DNA of 56,991 nucleotides, taken from Aeromonadaceae bacterium (GTDB lineage: Bacteria; Pseudomonadota; Gammaproteobacteria; Enterobacterales; Aeromonadaceae). Shown here in pieces: positions 39,927 through 47,734 of this stretch; within the stretch, counting starts at the first letter, position 1; every line of letters starts with the position of its first letter. The translations under genes were made by a program, and so were the position numbers. A model generated the notes under the pieces. That model was not told where the DNA came from and did no database searches. It saw only the letters and a program-made list of their open reading frames with translations. The stretch is taken from the NCBI GenBank assembly GCA_021209335.1, contig JAJOIN010000060.1, forward strand, positions 1-56,991. The letters are read 5' to 3'.

Positions 39927-39969
39927 GTCAGTCTCCTTATTGCATGACAAGTTAGTGTCGTTCAGACGA

Positions 39970-41094
39970 TCAGGCCAGCGGCGCCAGGCTAAAGCCCAGC
40001 GCCGCCAGTTGTTCGCGGCCTTCGGCCGCGGCTAGCTGTAGCGAGGACCATTCCCGCCGCTCAGGGTAATGCTTGCGCAAACGATCAAAGTCTGCCGCTG
40101 TGACAAAGCCGTGACGAAACAGGGCGTCATCCCGCCGCACATCATAAACCAAATGGATAAGCCGCTTGAGCAGGGCCTGATCCGGCGCCTGCTGCAGCGT
40201 CAGCCGATCCAGCGGCGGCCTGGGCAACAGGGGGGCAAAGTCCTGCGTCACCGGCAGGCCCATCCAGTCACAGCAAGCCTGATAGACCTGGTAGGTACCG
40301 CGCATCTTGCCCTCCAGGCTGTAGCCGGCGATATGGGGCGTCGCCAGCTCGGTATGGCGGATGAGCGGGGTCAACAGCTGAGGCTCCCCCTCCCAGACAT
40401 CCATCACCAGACGCAGGGGATCCGGGCCGGACTGCCGGGCCAGCAGGGCCTGGTTATCCCACACCTCGCCGCGACAGGCGTTGATCAATATCTGTTCGCC
40501 CTCTAGCACACAAAGGGCCGCCTCATCCAACAGGTGCCAGGTGGCATGGGGGCCCTCCCGGGTCAGGGGAACATGGAAACTCACCACATCCGAGCACAGG
40601 GCCACCTCGTAGGGCACAAACTCTCGCGGGTCGCCGGCGGCGGCCAACGGTGGATCGCACAGGCAAACCTGCATGCCCAGGGCTCGGGCGCGTTCGGCGA
40701 CCGCCGTGCCGGTGTTACCGGCGCCAATCACCCCCAGCGTCATGCCGGAAAGATGCAGTTGGTGACGCTCGGCCAGCACCAGCAGGGCACTGATGACATA
40801 CTCCCCCACCGCAATCTTGTTGCAGCCGGGCGCATTGGCAAAGTGAATGCCACGGCGGGCCAACAGCGCCTGATCCACATGATCCGTGCCTATGGTGGCA
40901 GATCCCACGAATTTAAGCTTGTGTGCCTGACTGAGCAGCTGCTCATCGATCTGCGTGACAGAACGCACCAACAATAGGTCGGCTTCGGCCAGGCTATCCG
41001 GGCTCATCTGCCGACCGGGCAGGCACCTCAGATCGCCGAACCCGGCAAACAGCGACGCCACCAGGGGCATGTTTTCATCTGCGATGATGTTCAT
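39970..41094 (-). CDS. pdxB: erythronate-4-phosphate dehydrogenase
   Basis: 374 aa from ATG 41094 (MNIIADENMPLVASL). NAD-dependent step of pyridoxal phosphate synthesis. The Rossmann motif is LGVIGAGNTGTAVAERARAL, with catalytic Arg in NACRGEVWDN, Glu in VWEGEP and His in TPHIAGYS. C-terminal PdxB dimerisation domain present. An in-frame ATG at 41124 gives a 10-residue extension without support. PLP produced here serves SpeA and the PatB-type lyase of this window. Confidence 0.96.
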   Translation of the reverse strand: MNIIADENMPLVASLFAGFGDLRCLPGRQMSPDSLAEADLLLVRSVTQIDEQLLSQAHKLKFVGSATIGTDHVDQALLARRGIHFANAPGCNKIAVGEYVISALLVLAERHQLHLSGMTLGVIGAGNTGTAVAERARALGMQVCLCDPPLAAAGDPREFVPYEVALCSDVVSFHVPLTREGPHATWHLLDEAALCVLEGEQILINACRGEVWDNQALLARQSGPDPLRLVMDVWEGEPQLLTPLIRHTELATPHIAGYSLEGKMRGTYQVYQACCDWMGLPVTQDFAPLLPRPPLDRLTLQQAPDQALLKRLIHLVYDVRRDDALFRHGFVTAADFDRLRKHYPERREWSSLQLAAAEGREQLAALGFSLAPLA

Positions 41095-41170
41095 TTTCTG
41101 TCCTAGGGAGAAGACAAAGGTCAAGAGCCATTGTAGGTTGTCGGGCCGCCGGGTGCCGCCTTACCGCCGT

Positions 41171-41785
41171 TCAGGGCGATGGCGCAGCCGGCTCAGGTGA
41201 CGCCGCTGTCGCCGATGGGTCGACCGGCGCGGGCGAGACAGGCAGCAAACGAAACGACCGCTCCAGCAGCAGGCGCCGATCTGCCACCTTATCCCACAGC
41301 TCGGCAGCCGCCAAATACTCCCCTGGGGGATCGTCAGTGGCAAAGGTCAGCCGTAAACACCCCTGCCCCAGCTGCACACCGTCACGCTGGGTCGGTGCTA
41401 CCCCCTGCCAGACGGCAAAGGGCTGGGGCGCCACATAGACAGAGCCATCGGGCCGGCTGATCAGCATCTGCACCTGTACAACACAGTGTCCCGTCATGTT
41501 CACCTGGCAGCCGCCCAGCACAAACATCAATGACAGGGGATCGCCCGCCCGGATCTGCCGCACCACAGGCACCACCACAGGCTCAGCCGGTGCCGCCCAG
41601 GCCGATAGCACGGCGGCTTCATCGGCGGTGGCCAACAAGGTGGCAAACAGCGGTGGCGCCTGTACCAGCAGATCATGTTCAGCCAGCCAGGCCTTGTCCA
41701 GATGCCAGATGGGCTGGGCCCACAGGGCCAGGGACTGCCCGAGCAGCAGCACCATCAGCCCAGACCGCTTGTACCAATTGCTCAT
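41171..41785 (-). CDS. predicted secreted protein of unknown function
   Basis: 204 aa. N-terminal signal peptide (KRSGLMVLLLGQSLALWA, likely cleaved before QPIWH). The rest is a beta-rich domain with two cysteines (GGCQVNMTGHCVVQVQM), QPFAVWQGVAPT and FATDDPPGEYLAAAEL, and a Pro/Ala/Ser tail. No family recognised. It is downstream of the GGDEF/EAL gene on the same strand, 51 bp apart, so the two may be co-transcribed. It is followed by pdxB on the same strand with 76 bp between. Confidence 0.8.
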   Translation of the reverse strand: MSNWYKRSGLMVLLLGQSLALWAQPIWHLDKAWLAEHDLLVQAPPLFATLLATADEAAVLSAWAAPAEPVVVPVVRQIRAGDPLSLMFVLGGCQVNMTGHCVVQVQMLISRPDGSVYVAPQPFAVWQGVAPTQRDGVQLGQGCLRLTFATDDPPGEYLAAAELWDKVADRRLLLERSFRLLPVSPAPVDPSATAASPEPAAPSP

Positions 41786-41836
41786 CGGCCCCCCTCATCG
41801 GCTTACGGCAGTGGCAAACCACCCTGTTGGGTGTCA

Positions 41837-43140
41837 TCAAGCCACCTGAGAATCCAAGATGGCCAAGAGCTTACACTCGTCCAGTGCCGGCGAGAAGACA
41901 AAGCCTTGCAACAGGGGGATCCCCTGCGCTAGCAACCAGGCCTGCTGGGCTGGGGTTTCGACCCCCTCTGCCACGGCAATCAGCTCCAGCTCCCCTGCCA
42001 ACTGCTGCAGGTGGCGCAACACTATGCCGGCACGCGGCGAATCCGGTACCGCCTGGATCAGGCTGCGATCCAGCTTGAGAGCCGTCAGTGGAAAGCCGAT
42101 CAGGCAGTGCAAGGCCGAATAGCCAGTTCCAAAATCATCCAGCGCCAGCCCCACCCCGAGCTGACGCAGGCGGCGCATCTGTGCCAAAGCCCGCTCGGGG
42201 GACTGCATCAACTGACTCTCGGTGATCTCCAGCACCAGTTGCTCCGGTGGGATCTGATGGTGCGCCAGCAAGCGCTCCAGCCGCAGGAGCAGATGCTGAC
42301 TATAGAGTTGGCGCGTCGCCAGATTGACATGCAGGGTGATCGACGGCCGGCCGCGCGCGCCAGCCGGGCCAACATCGCCAGGCTCTGCGCCAGCATGACG
42401 TCGCCTAATTGCTCGATGAGCGCGCTCTCCTCGGCCACCGGAATAAATTCTGCCGGCGACACGGCCCCCAGGTCGGGATGCCGCCAGCGGGCCAGCGCCT
42501 CCACCGCCACCACCCGACCACTGGCACCATCCAGCACCGGCTGATAGTGGGCCTGCAGGCGACCCTCGGCAATGGCCTGCGGCAGCTCCCGACGGATCAC
42601 CAGACTCCGCGCCGCCTGCTGCGCCTGTCGGCGCCCAAATAGCTGCCGCCCCGACGGACGCATCTTGGCCCCCAGCAGCGCATAGTCAGACGCACGCAGC
42701 AGATCCGCCAGGCGCACCGGCACGTCCCCCCCCACCACCATGGCCACCAAGACTCTGGGGCTTACGGCGCTGCCCGCCAGCACCAGGGGTTGCTGCAGTT
42801 GCTGTTGCAACCGCCTGGCCAACGCCAGCACCCGGCACACCTTGCCCAACGCCGGTATAAAGAGAGCAAACTCATCGGCCCCCAGGTGAGCCACCCATTC
42901 TGCCTGGCCGGCACAGGCATGCAGCCGGCGGCCCAGCTCCTGTTGCAGCAGATCGGCGGCACCATGACCAAACAGGCCATTTATCTGACGAAAATCGGCC
43001 ACATTGAAATGCAAGAAGGCGAAACGCTGAGACGGGCGGCGGGGCTTGGCAAGATAAGCGGCGAGCTGTGACATCAGCTGTTGCCGATCCAGCAGGTCAG
43101 CACAGGGGATGGTGGGGGAACCGCCTGGCAGGTTCAACAC
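41837..43140 (-). CDS. GGDEF/EAL c-di-GMP phosphodiesterase, with a frameshift
   Basis: The GGDEF-like domain is degenerate (HLGADEF) and unlikely to be an active cyclase. The EAL domain is complete across the frameshift: VEALARWRHP, NLATRQL (second frame), LVLEITES, LALDDFGTGYS, KLDRSLI, AEGVET and LQGFVF retain the catalytic Glu, Asn, Asp-Asp, Lys and Glu. Restoring one base near 42345-42362 (GGCCGGCCGCGCGCG) gives a 434-aa protein; the span is one base short of a whole number of codons. GTG start at 43140 with AAGGAG. A c-di-GMP-I riboswitch lies upstream, so expression should respond to the same nucleotide that the enzyme hydrolyses. Confidence 0.86.
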
Positions 43141-43214
43141 GTCTGAAGACTCCTTTGGCTAGGCAAACGGATCCTCAAAGACGCGCAGCCAAGCACAGGG
43201 CGGCATGCGTCGAC

Positions 43215-43305
43215 CTAGCCTTGGTGGCCCCGCTATCGTTCCCCTGGCGGGGAGTAGACCGGAAGCTTTGCGTCCTGACCTTTCGGTACAGTTTGCCATT
43301 TCATG
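43215..43305 (-). promoter_or_regulatory. cyclic di-GMP-I (GEMM-I) riboswitch
   Basis: On the minus strand: GGCAAACTG, tetraloop hairpin TACC-GAAA-GGTC, then AGGACGCAAAGC, CCGG and, after a variable stem, TAGCGGGG. These match the GEMM-I core (GGCAAACC, GAAA loop, GGGACGCAAAGCC, CCGG, tetraloop receptor). The 3' flank GGCTAGG (43214-43220) is a perfect complement of CCTAGCC (43157-43163), which directly abuts the AAAGGAG ribosome-binding site (43150-43156), a likely expression platform. Exact P1 ends are uncertain. Confidence 0.85.
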
Positions 43306-43510
43306 CAGTCATTAATGTGCGACGACTGTAATGGAGACGAATGAGAATTACAATGAAGTCATTGATATTTTGACTTTTTTTCAAAAATAACCGAAAGAAA
43401 GCGCTTTCATAACCCCGCGACTGCCCAGTCATAACCCCCAAAAAACGGTTTCATGCGAGTCGTTACCTGAGGATAACCAGAGCAAAGATGGCAAGGCTGA
43501 CTCAGAGCAA

Positions 43511-43615
43511 TGCACCAAAATGGGACTTTTGCCTGACGAGGGCGCAGGGCGCCCCTGCCACAAGGCGCTGCAAACAGCGCCATAAGCCCAACGGCAAATT
43601 GGCACACAGTTTGAA
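43511..43615 (+). promoter_or_regulatory. possible sigma-54 promoter with NtrC-like upstream site
   Basis: TTGGCACA-CAGT-TTGAA at 43599-43615 has a perfect -24 GG-C and one mismatch in the -12 element. About 90 bp upstream, TGCACCA-AAA-TGGGACT (43511-43527) resembles the NtrC consensus TGCACCA-N3-TGGTGCA with mismatches in the right half. It lies upstream of a 41-aa membrane protein gene. A weak hairpin with T-run (43662-43690) sits in between. Confidence 0.35.
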
Positions 43616-43760
43616 TATCACTCCCTGCCACTGGGCGACCGGGTTCTGGCGGATGGACGTCACTCAAGTGTCTTTTTTGAGTCACTTTTTTGTCATCCCT
43701 CCCCGCTATCTTGGCCGCCATTGATGAGCACGGGATAAAACCATTCAACAGGAGCGCACT

Positions 43761-43886
43761 ATGGATATGGATGCCATGAATGCAAAACTGGGTCTGGGGG
43801 GCGTCTGGGTTGTGGGTCTTGCCATCGGCGGCGCCGTACAACTCTTTTTGCAATGGTTCAGCCTCTCACTGGCCCAGCTGTTTTAA
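43761..43886 (+). CDS. small membrane protein, 41 aa
   Basis: MDMDAMNAKLGLGGVWVVGL followed by AIGGAVQLFLQWFSLSLAQLF. A short acidic N-terminus is followed by one hydrophobic helix (VWVVGLAIGGAVQLFLQW). GGAG lies 7 bp upstream of ATG 43761. A strong terminator follows. The ORF is too short to identify a family. Coding is supported by the ribosome-binding site, sharp start and terminator; function is unknown. The 620-bp region between the GGDEF/EAL gene and this ORF otherwise contains the riboswitch and the sigma-54-like site. Confidence 0.6.
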   Translation: MDMDAMNAKLGLGGVWVVGLAIGGAVQLFLQWFSLSLAQLF

Positions 43887-43951
43887 GCTCACGCCAGCTT
43901 TCACTGTCTGTTATTCCTTACATTGGTTCTTTGTCGTCACCTTTTTTCGCC

Positions 43952-43978
43952 AAGATCAGCCAAGCTGATCTTTTTTTT
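43952..43978 (+). terminator. terminator of the small membrane protein gene
   Basis: AAGATCAGC, loop CAA, GCTGATCTTTTTTTT. Confidence 0.93.
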
Positions 43979-44075
43979 ATCCGCTAGCCATGGGCCGCCC
44001 TGCGCGATAGCATTCTATATCCCGTTGTTCAGTATGGTTTTATCTCCCTAAGACCAGACTATCGAGAGCCTCCCC

Positions 44076-46190
44076 ATGCTTAAGCTGCAATCGCGTCGTC
44101 TGCTGACTGACTCACACCTGTTCTTTGCCCTCAAGATCACCGTCACCATGCTGGGTGTGCTACTGCCCGGCTGGCTGTTGGGCATGACCCACGAATCGGT
44201 GATCCTCTCCCTGGGGGTGGTGGCCGGGGCCATCGCCGAACCCGATGACTCCTTGAGCGGTCGCATCAAGAACCTGCTGATGACCCTGGGCTGTTTTCTC
44301 ATCGCCACCTTCTCGGTGCAATATCTCTATCCCTACCCGCCCGCTTTTGCGCTGGGACTATTTAGCTCTACGGTCGGTTTTATCATGCTGGGGGCCCTGG
44401 GGCCGCGCTACGCCGCCATCAGTTTTGGCTCCCTGCTGGTGGCCATCTATGCCATGCTGGGCGCCGCCCAGGCACCAACGCCCTGGTACCTGCCCCTCTG
44501 GTTGTGTCTGGGCGCCCTCTGGTATGGCCTGGTATCGGTGATCTGGCTGCATTTTCACCCCTACAAGTCGCTGCATGAGCAACTCTCCCAGATCTACTTT
44601 GCCCTGGGGCGCTATTTTGAGACCAAGTCTGGCCTGTTCACCCAGCCGGCCAGCGCCTTTCCCCAACTGCGCCATCAGCTGTCGGTGGTGAACATAGGTA
44701 CAGTCACCAGCCTCAACCAGGCCAAGATCATGTTGCAACGGCGTTTGGGTAATAAGCAGCCACCACACTTGAGCCGCTTGTTGCAACTCTACCTGCTGGC
44801 CCAGGAAATCCATGAAAAGATCGCCTCCAGCCACTACCTGTACGAGCGGCTGGAGCGGGAGATGGCCAATGCCGCCATTCTGGACGGATTTGCCGAAACC
44901 CTCGACCAACTGGGCCAAGCCTGCCGCCAGCTGGGCTTTGCCATCCTGATGCACAGAGCCTTTGCCCTAAGCCGCTCCCCCCGTTGGGCGTTGCAGGCCC
45001 TGGCAGATCAGCTGCAACTGCACCGCCAGCAAGCGGCGCAGCAGGATCCCTTGCACAACTCACTGGAATTTTTGCACCAGAATCTCAGCAGTATCGGCGA
45101 GCTGTTGCAGCAAGCGGGCCAGATCAGCGGTCAGATGGATGCCCCCTTCACCGAACCTGCGCCGCCGCAGCTGCCACGGGAAAACCAGCCCGATTTGCGG
45201 GGTCTGGCAAGTCACTTCACCCCCGACTCGCCCCTGTTCCGTCACGCCATCCGCATGGGCGTCTGTCTGGTGAGCGCCTATGGCCTCTTGCTGCTCTTCC
45301 CCATTCACCAGGGTTTCTGGGTGCTGTTGACCTGCCTGTTTGTCTGCCAGTCCAGCTACACCGCTACCCGAACCCGGCTGGTAGAGCGGATCCTCGGCAC
45401 CCTGCTCGGCCTGGTGCTGGGGCTGGGGCTGCTCTGGCTGGCTCCGGGTCCCCATGGCCAACTGCTGATCATGGGCATCGCCGCCGTGCTGTTCTTTGCC
45501 CAGCTGCGCAGCAACTACAGCGCCGCCGTCACCTTCATCACCCTCTATGCCGTCACCGCCTTTGGCCTCTTGGGGATAGAAGGCAGCACCATACTGCTGC
45601 CGCGTCTCATCGACACCCTGTTAGGTGGCCTGCTTGCCTATCTGGCAGTGACCTTCATCTGGCCAGACTGGAGTTTTCGGCGACTGCCGACGCTGCTGGC
45701 CAGTGCCCTGGGCAGCACGGCCAACTATTTTACCCAGGTTCGCCAGAGCCTGGCCGGCGAACATGAGGCCCTGGCCTACCGCATCGCCCGTCGTCGGGCT
45801 CATCAGGCCGACTGCGCCTTGGCCCAGGCCTGGCAGCAGATACTGGCCGAGCCCAAGCCGAGCCGCCACCTGCTGCGCTTGAGCGTGGCGCTAACCCAGC
45901 GCAGCCATGCCCTCCTCTCCTATGTCTCCACCCTGGGCGCCCATCGCCAACGTTTGCAGCTATCACCGGATAACCCCTGGTTACAACTGGCTGACGAAAT
46001 TGAACGGGTGTTGCGCTGCGCCGCCCAGGGGGAGCAGGGAGAGCTCATTCATCTGCCCGCCCCGCAGGACGACAGCGCACTGACCCCGGCGGAGCGTCTG
46101 TTGGCGCAGGAGATGGGGCTCATCGCCGAGGTGGCCAACGAGTTGCTACGCCTGAGCTGGTTGATGGCGCACCAGAAGGAGAGCCCCTAG
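44076..46190 (+). CDS. yccS: YccS/YhfK family (FUSC) membrane protein
   Basis: 704 aa. Two blocks of about six membrane segments at 15-165 and 400-530, with a cytoplasmic helical region between and after, as in the FUSC/YccS family. The second block contains GLGLLWLAPGPHGQLLIMG and the RTRLVERILGTLLG motif typical of the family. Possibly an efflux permease of aromatic acids or osmolytes; not shown by sequence. Adjacent to tusE, as yccS lies near tusE in enteric genomes. Confidence 0.9.
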   Translation: MLKLQSRRLLTDSHLFFALKITVTMLGVLLPGWLLGMTHESVILSLGVVAGAIAEPDDSLSGRIKNLLMTLGCFLIATFSVQYLYPYPPAFALGLFSSTVGFIMLGALGPRYAAISFGSLLVAIYAMLGAAQAPTPWYLPLWLCLGALWYGLVSVIWLHFHPYKSLHEQLSQIYFALGRYFETKSGLFTQPASAFPQLRHQLSVVNIGTVTSLNQAKIMLQRRLGNKQPPHLSRLLQLYLLAQEIHEKIASSHYLYERLEREMANAAILDGFAETLDQLGQACRQLGFAILMHRAFALSRSPRWALQALADQLQLHRQQAAQQDPLHNSLEFLHQNLSSIGELLQQAGQISGQMDAPFTEPAPPQLPRENQPDLRGLASHFTPDSPLFRHAIRMGVCLVSAYGLLLLFPIHQGFWVLLTCLFVCQSSYTATRTRLVERILGTLLGLVLGLGLLWLAPGPHGQLLIMGIAAVLFFAQLRSNYSAAVTFITLYAVTAFGLLGIEGSTILLPRLIDTLLGGLLAYLAVTFIWPDWSFRRLPTLLASALGSTANYFTQVRQSLAGEHEALAYRIARRRAHQADCALAQAWQQILAEPKPSRHLLRLSVALTQRSHALLSYVSTLGAHRQRLQLSPDNPWLQLADEIERVLRCAAQGEQGELIHLPAPQDDSALTPAERLLAQEMGLIAEVANELLRLSWLMAHQKESP

Positions 46191-46250
46191 GCGGTGGAGC
46201 CAGGGCCGGGCCGGTGCTACACTCGCCGCCTTTGCAAGACGAGGTATCCG

Positions 46251-46580
46251 ATGCTGATGATTGACGGGCGAGCGATCGCCACCGACCACCATGGCTACCT
46301 GAGCCATCTGGAAGATTGGAGCGAGGCGGTGGCCTGTGCCCTGGCTGAGCAGGAGGGCATAGCGCTCACCGAGGCCCACTGGGAGGTGATCCACTTCGTG
46401 CGGGACTTCTACCAGGAGTACAAGACCTCCCCCGCCGTGCGGGCCCTGGTCAAGGCCATGGAGCTTAAGTTCGGCCCGGAGAAGGGCAACAGCCGCTATC
46501 TGTTCAAGCTGTTTCCCAAGGGGCCGGCCAAACAGGCCACCCTGCTGGCTGGCCTGCCCAAGCCCGCCAAGTGCTTGTAA
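46251..46580 (+). CDS. tusE: sulfur relay protein TusE (DsrC-like)
   Basis: 109 aa, the E. coli length. Accepts persulfide from TusBCD and passes it to MnmA for 2-thiouridine in tRNA. The C-terminal redox Cys is the second-to-last residue (PKPAKCL). Family blocks [34 protein letters not shown] and [20 protein letters not shown] 46251 with GAGG. An upstream in-frame start adds a stretch with no family match. Confidence 0.95.
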   Translation: MLMIDGRAIATDHHGYLSHLEDWSEAVACALAEQEGIALTEAHWEVIHFVRDFYQEYKTSPAVRALVKAMELKFGPEKGNSRYLFKLFPKGPAKQATLLAGLPKPAKCL

Positions 46581-46590
46581 GGCATCCCAA

Positions 46591-46621
46591 TGTAACAAGG
46601 CGCCGTTGGCGCCTTGTTACA
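46591..46621 (+). terminator. terminator after tusE
   Basis: TGTAACAAGGCGCC, loop GTT, GGCGCCTTGTTACA: a near-perfect long dyad with no long U-run. It overlaps the stop codon of the convergent small gene ending at 46617. Confidence 0.7.
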
Positions 46622-46817
46622 ACCCCCGTTTTTCCATGCACCGATTGCGCATCAGCCATACTGGCTCGTCGCTGCGCTTGAGCCACAATCGGTGCAGGTA
46701 ACTGTAACTACGGCGGCGCCAGCGGGGCACCCAGACCACCAGGGGAAACAACAAGATCCCCAATAAAAGGGCACTGATCCGCCGGCGGAATAACCTGATA
46801 CGGGTGTATCGACTCAT
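46617..46817 (-). CDS. small basic protein with a single membrane segment, 66 aa
   Basis: MSRYTRIRLFRRRISALLLG then ILLFPLVVWVPRWRRRSYSY, followed by a basic tail ending CMEKRGL. One hydrophobic segment (ISALLLGILLFPLVVWVP) sits between arginine clusters. ATG 46817 has a perfect AGGAGG six bases upstream, so translation is likely. No family recognised. It is convergent with tusE; the stop codon sits inside the terminator dyad. Confidence 0.72.
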   Translation of the reverse strand: MSRYTRIRLFRRRISALLLGILLFPLVVWVPRWRRRSYSYLHRLWLKRSDEPVWLMRNRCMEKRGL

Positions 46818-46872
46818 GGCTTCCTCCTGCGCCTTGACCCTGGTCACTTTGTATACCATCCCCCTGTCAGAT

Positions 46873-47310
46873 TCAACGGTCCCGCCGCCGCCGCAACCCT
46901 GGCGGTAAAAATAAGCCTGTGCTAGCGCGGTAATCCTGGTACGCCGGAAACTGGCTGAGCAAGCCTTGCTCTTCCCGGTGGGCCTTGGCCCAGAGCACGC
47001 CGGCCAGCAGCAGGGCCGACACAAGCGTGGCCAGGCTCAGGTAGCCCAGCACACAGCCCAGGGCAAACAACAGCAGTGAGGCGTACATGGGATGCCGGAT
47101 ATGGCGATAGGGCCCGGTGCAGACCAGGCGGCCTTTAGGATGCGGCACCGGACGAATACGAAAGTTCCCCGGCGGATTACACCACAGGCTCCACAGCGCC
47201 AACCCCAGGCTTGGCAGCCAGCCCAATAGCACCAGGGGTGACGGCCACTGCCCTGACCAGGGCCAGGCCACCAGCAACAGGGCGGTAAACTGGGCAACGA
47301 CATAAGGCAT
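46873..47310 (-). CDS. isoprenylcysteine carboxyl methyltransferase family membrane protein
   Basis: 145 aa, about four membrane segments. Family signature PHPKGRLVCTGPYRHIRHPM, then YASLLLFALG, with HREEQGLLSQFPAYQDYR near the C-terminus, as in ICMT/PEMT-like methyltransferases (SAM-binding RHPxY and EE motifs). The substrate in bacteria is usually unknown (phospholipid or small molecule). ATG 47310 with GGGAG. It is followed by the 66-aa gene on the same strand. Confidence 0.87.
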   Translation of the reverse strand: MPYVVAQFTALLLVAWPWSGQWPSPLVLLGWLPSLGLALWSLWCNPPGNFRIRPVPHPKGRLVCTGPYRHIRHPMYASLLLFALGCVLGYLSLATLVSALLLAGVLWAKAHREEQGLLSQFPAYQDYRASTGLFLPPGLRRRRDR

Positions 47311-47380
47311 GACAGACTCCCGCAACAAGCCAGAGATCACTATAGCAGGGGGAGATAGGGAGGATCGAGGAGCCTAGAGA

Positions 47381-47454
47381 TGGAGGCGCGTTCCGGAGTC
47401 GAACCGGACTACACGGATTTGCAATCCGCTGCATAACCGCTTTGCTAACGCGCC
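47381..47454 (-). tRNA. tRNA-Cys (anticodon GCA)
   Basis: 74 nt with CCA encoded (TGG at 47381-47383). Acceptor GGCGCGT/ACGCGCC, anticodon GCA in ATTGCAAAT, T-arm GGTTCGACTCC. Confidence 0.97.
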
Positions 47455-47464
47455 AATCAGAAAT

Positions 47465-47540
<76 letters not shown>

Positions 47541-47681
47541 ACCGCGTCCTCTGCTCGAGGACGGGCGCATTATACGTAGTTGCCGGCGCGGCACAAACCC
47601 TTTTTTCGTTAACCCAAGCTGTTTGCTTAGCAAATCAACAATCTAGCACCTACTGGAGCAATATCTCGGCACCGTCTGGGC

Positions 47682-47708
47682 AAAAAAAGGCGGCCAAAAC
47701 AGCCGCCT
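47682..47708 (-). terminator. topA terminator
   Basis: Minus strand AGGCGGC, loop, GCCGCCTTTTTTTG, 26 bp after the topA stop. Confidence 0.9.
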
Positions 47709-47734
47709 GTGCGCAACGGGACTGCCGTTTCGGG

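Noticed and set aside
43407-43853. 148-codon ORF opposite the 41-aa gene
   Set aside because: Cys/Pro-rich, no ribosome-binding site seen and no family; the opposite 41-codon ORF is better supported.
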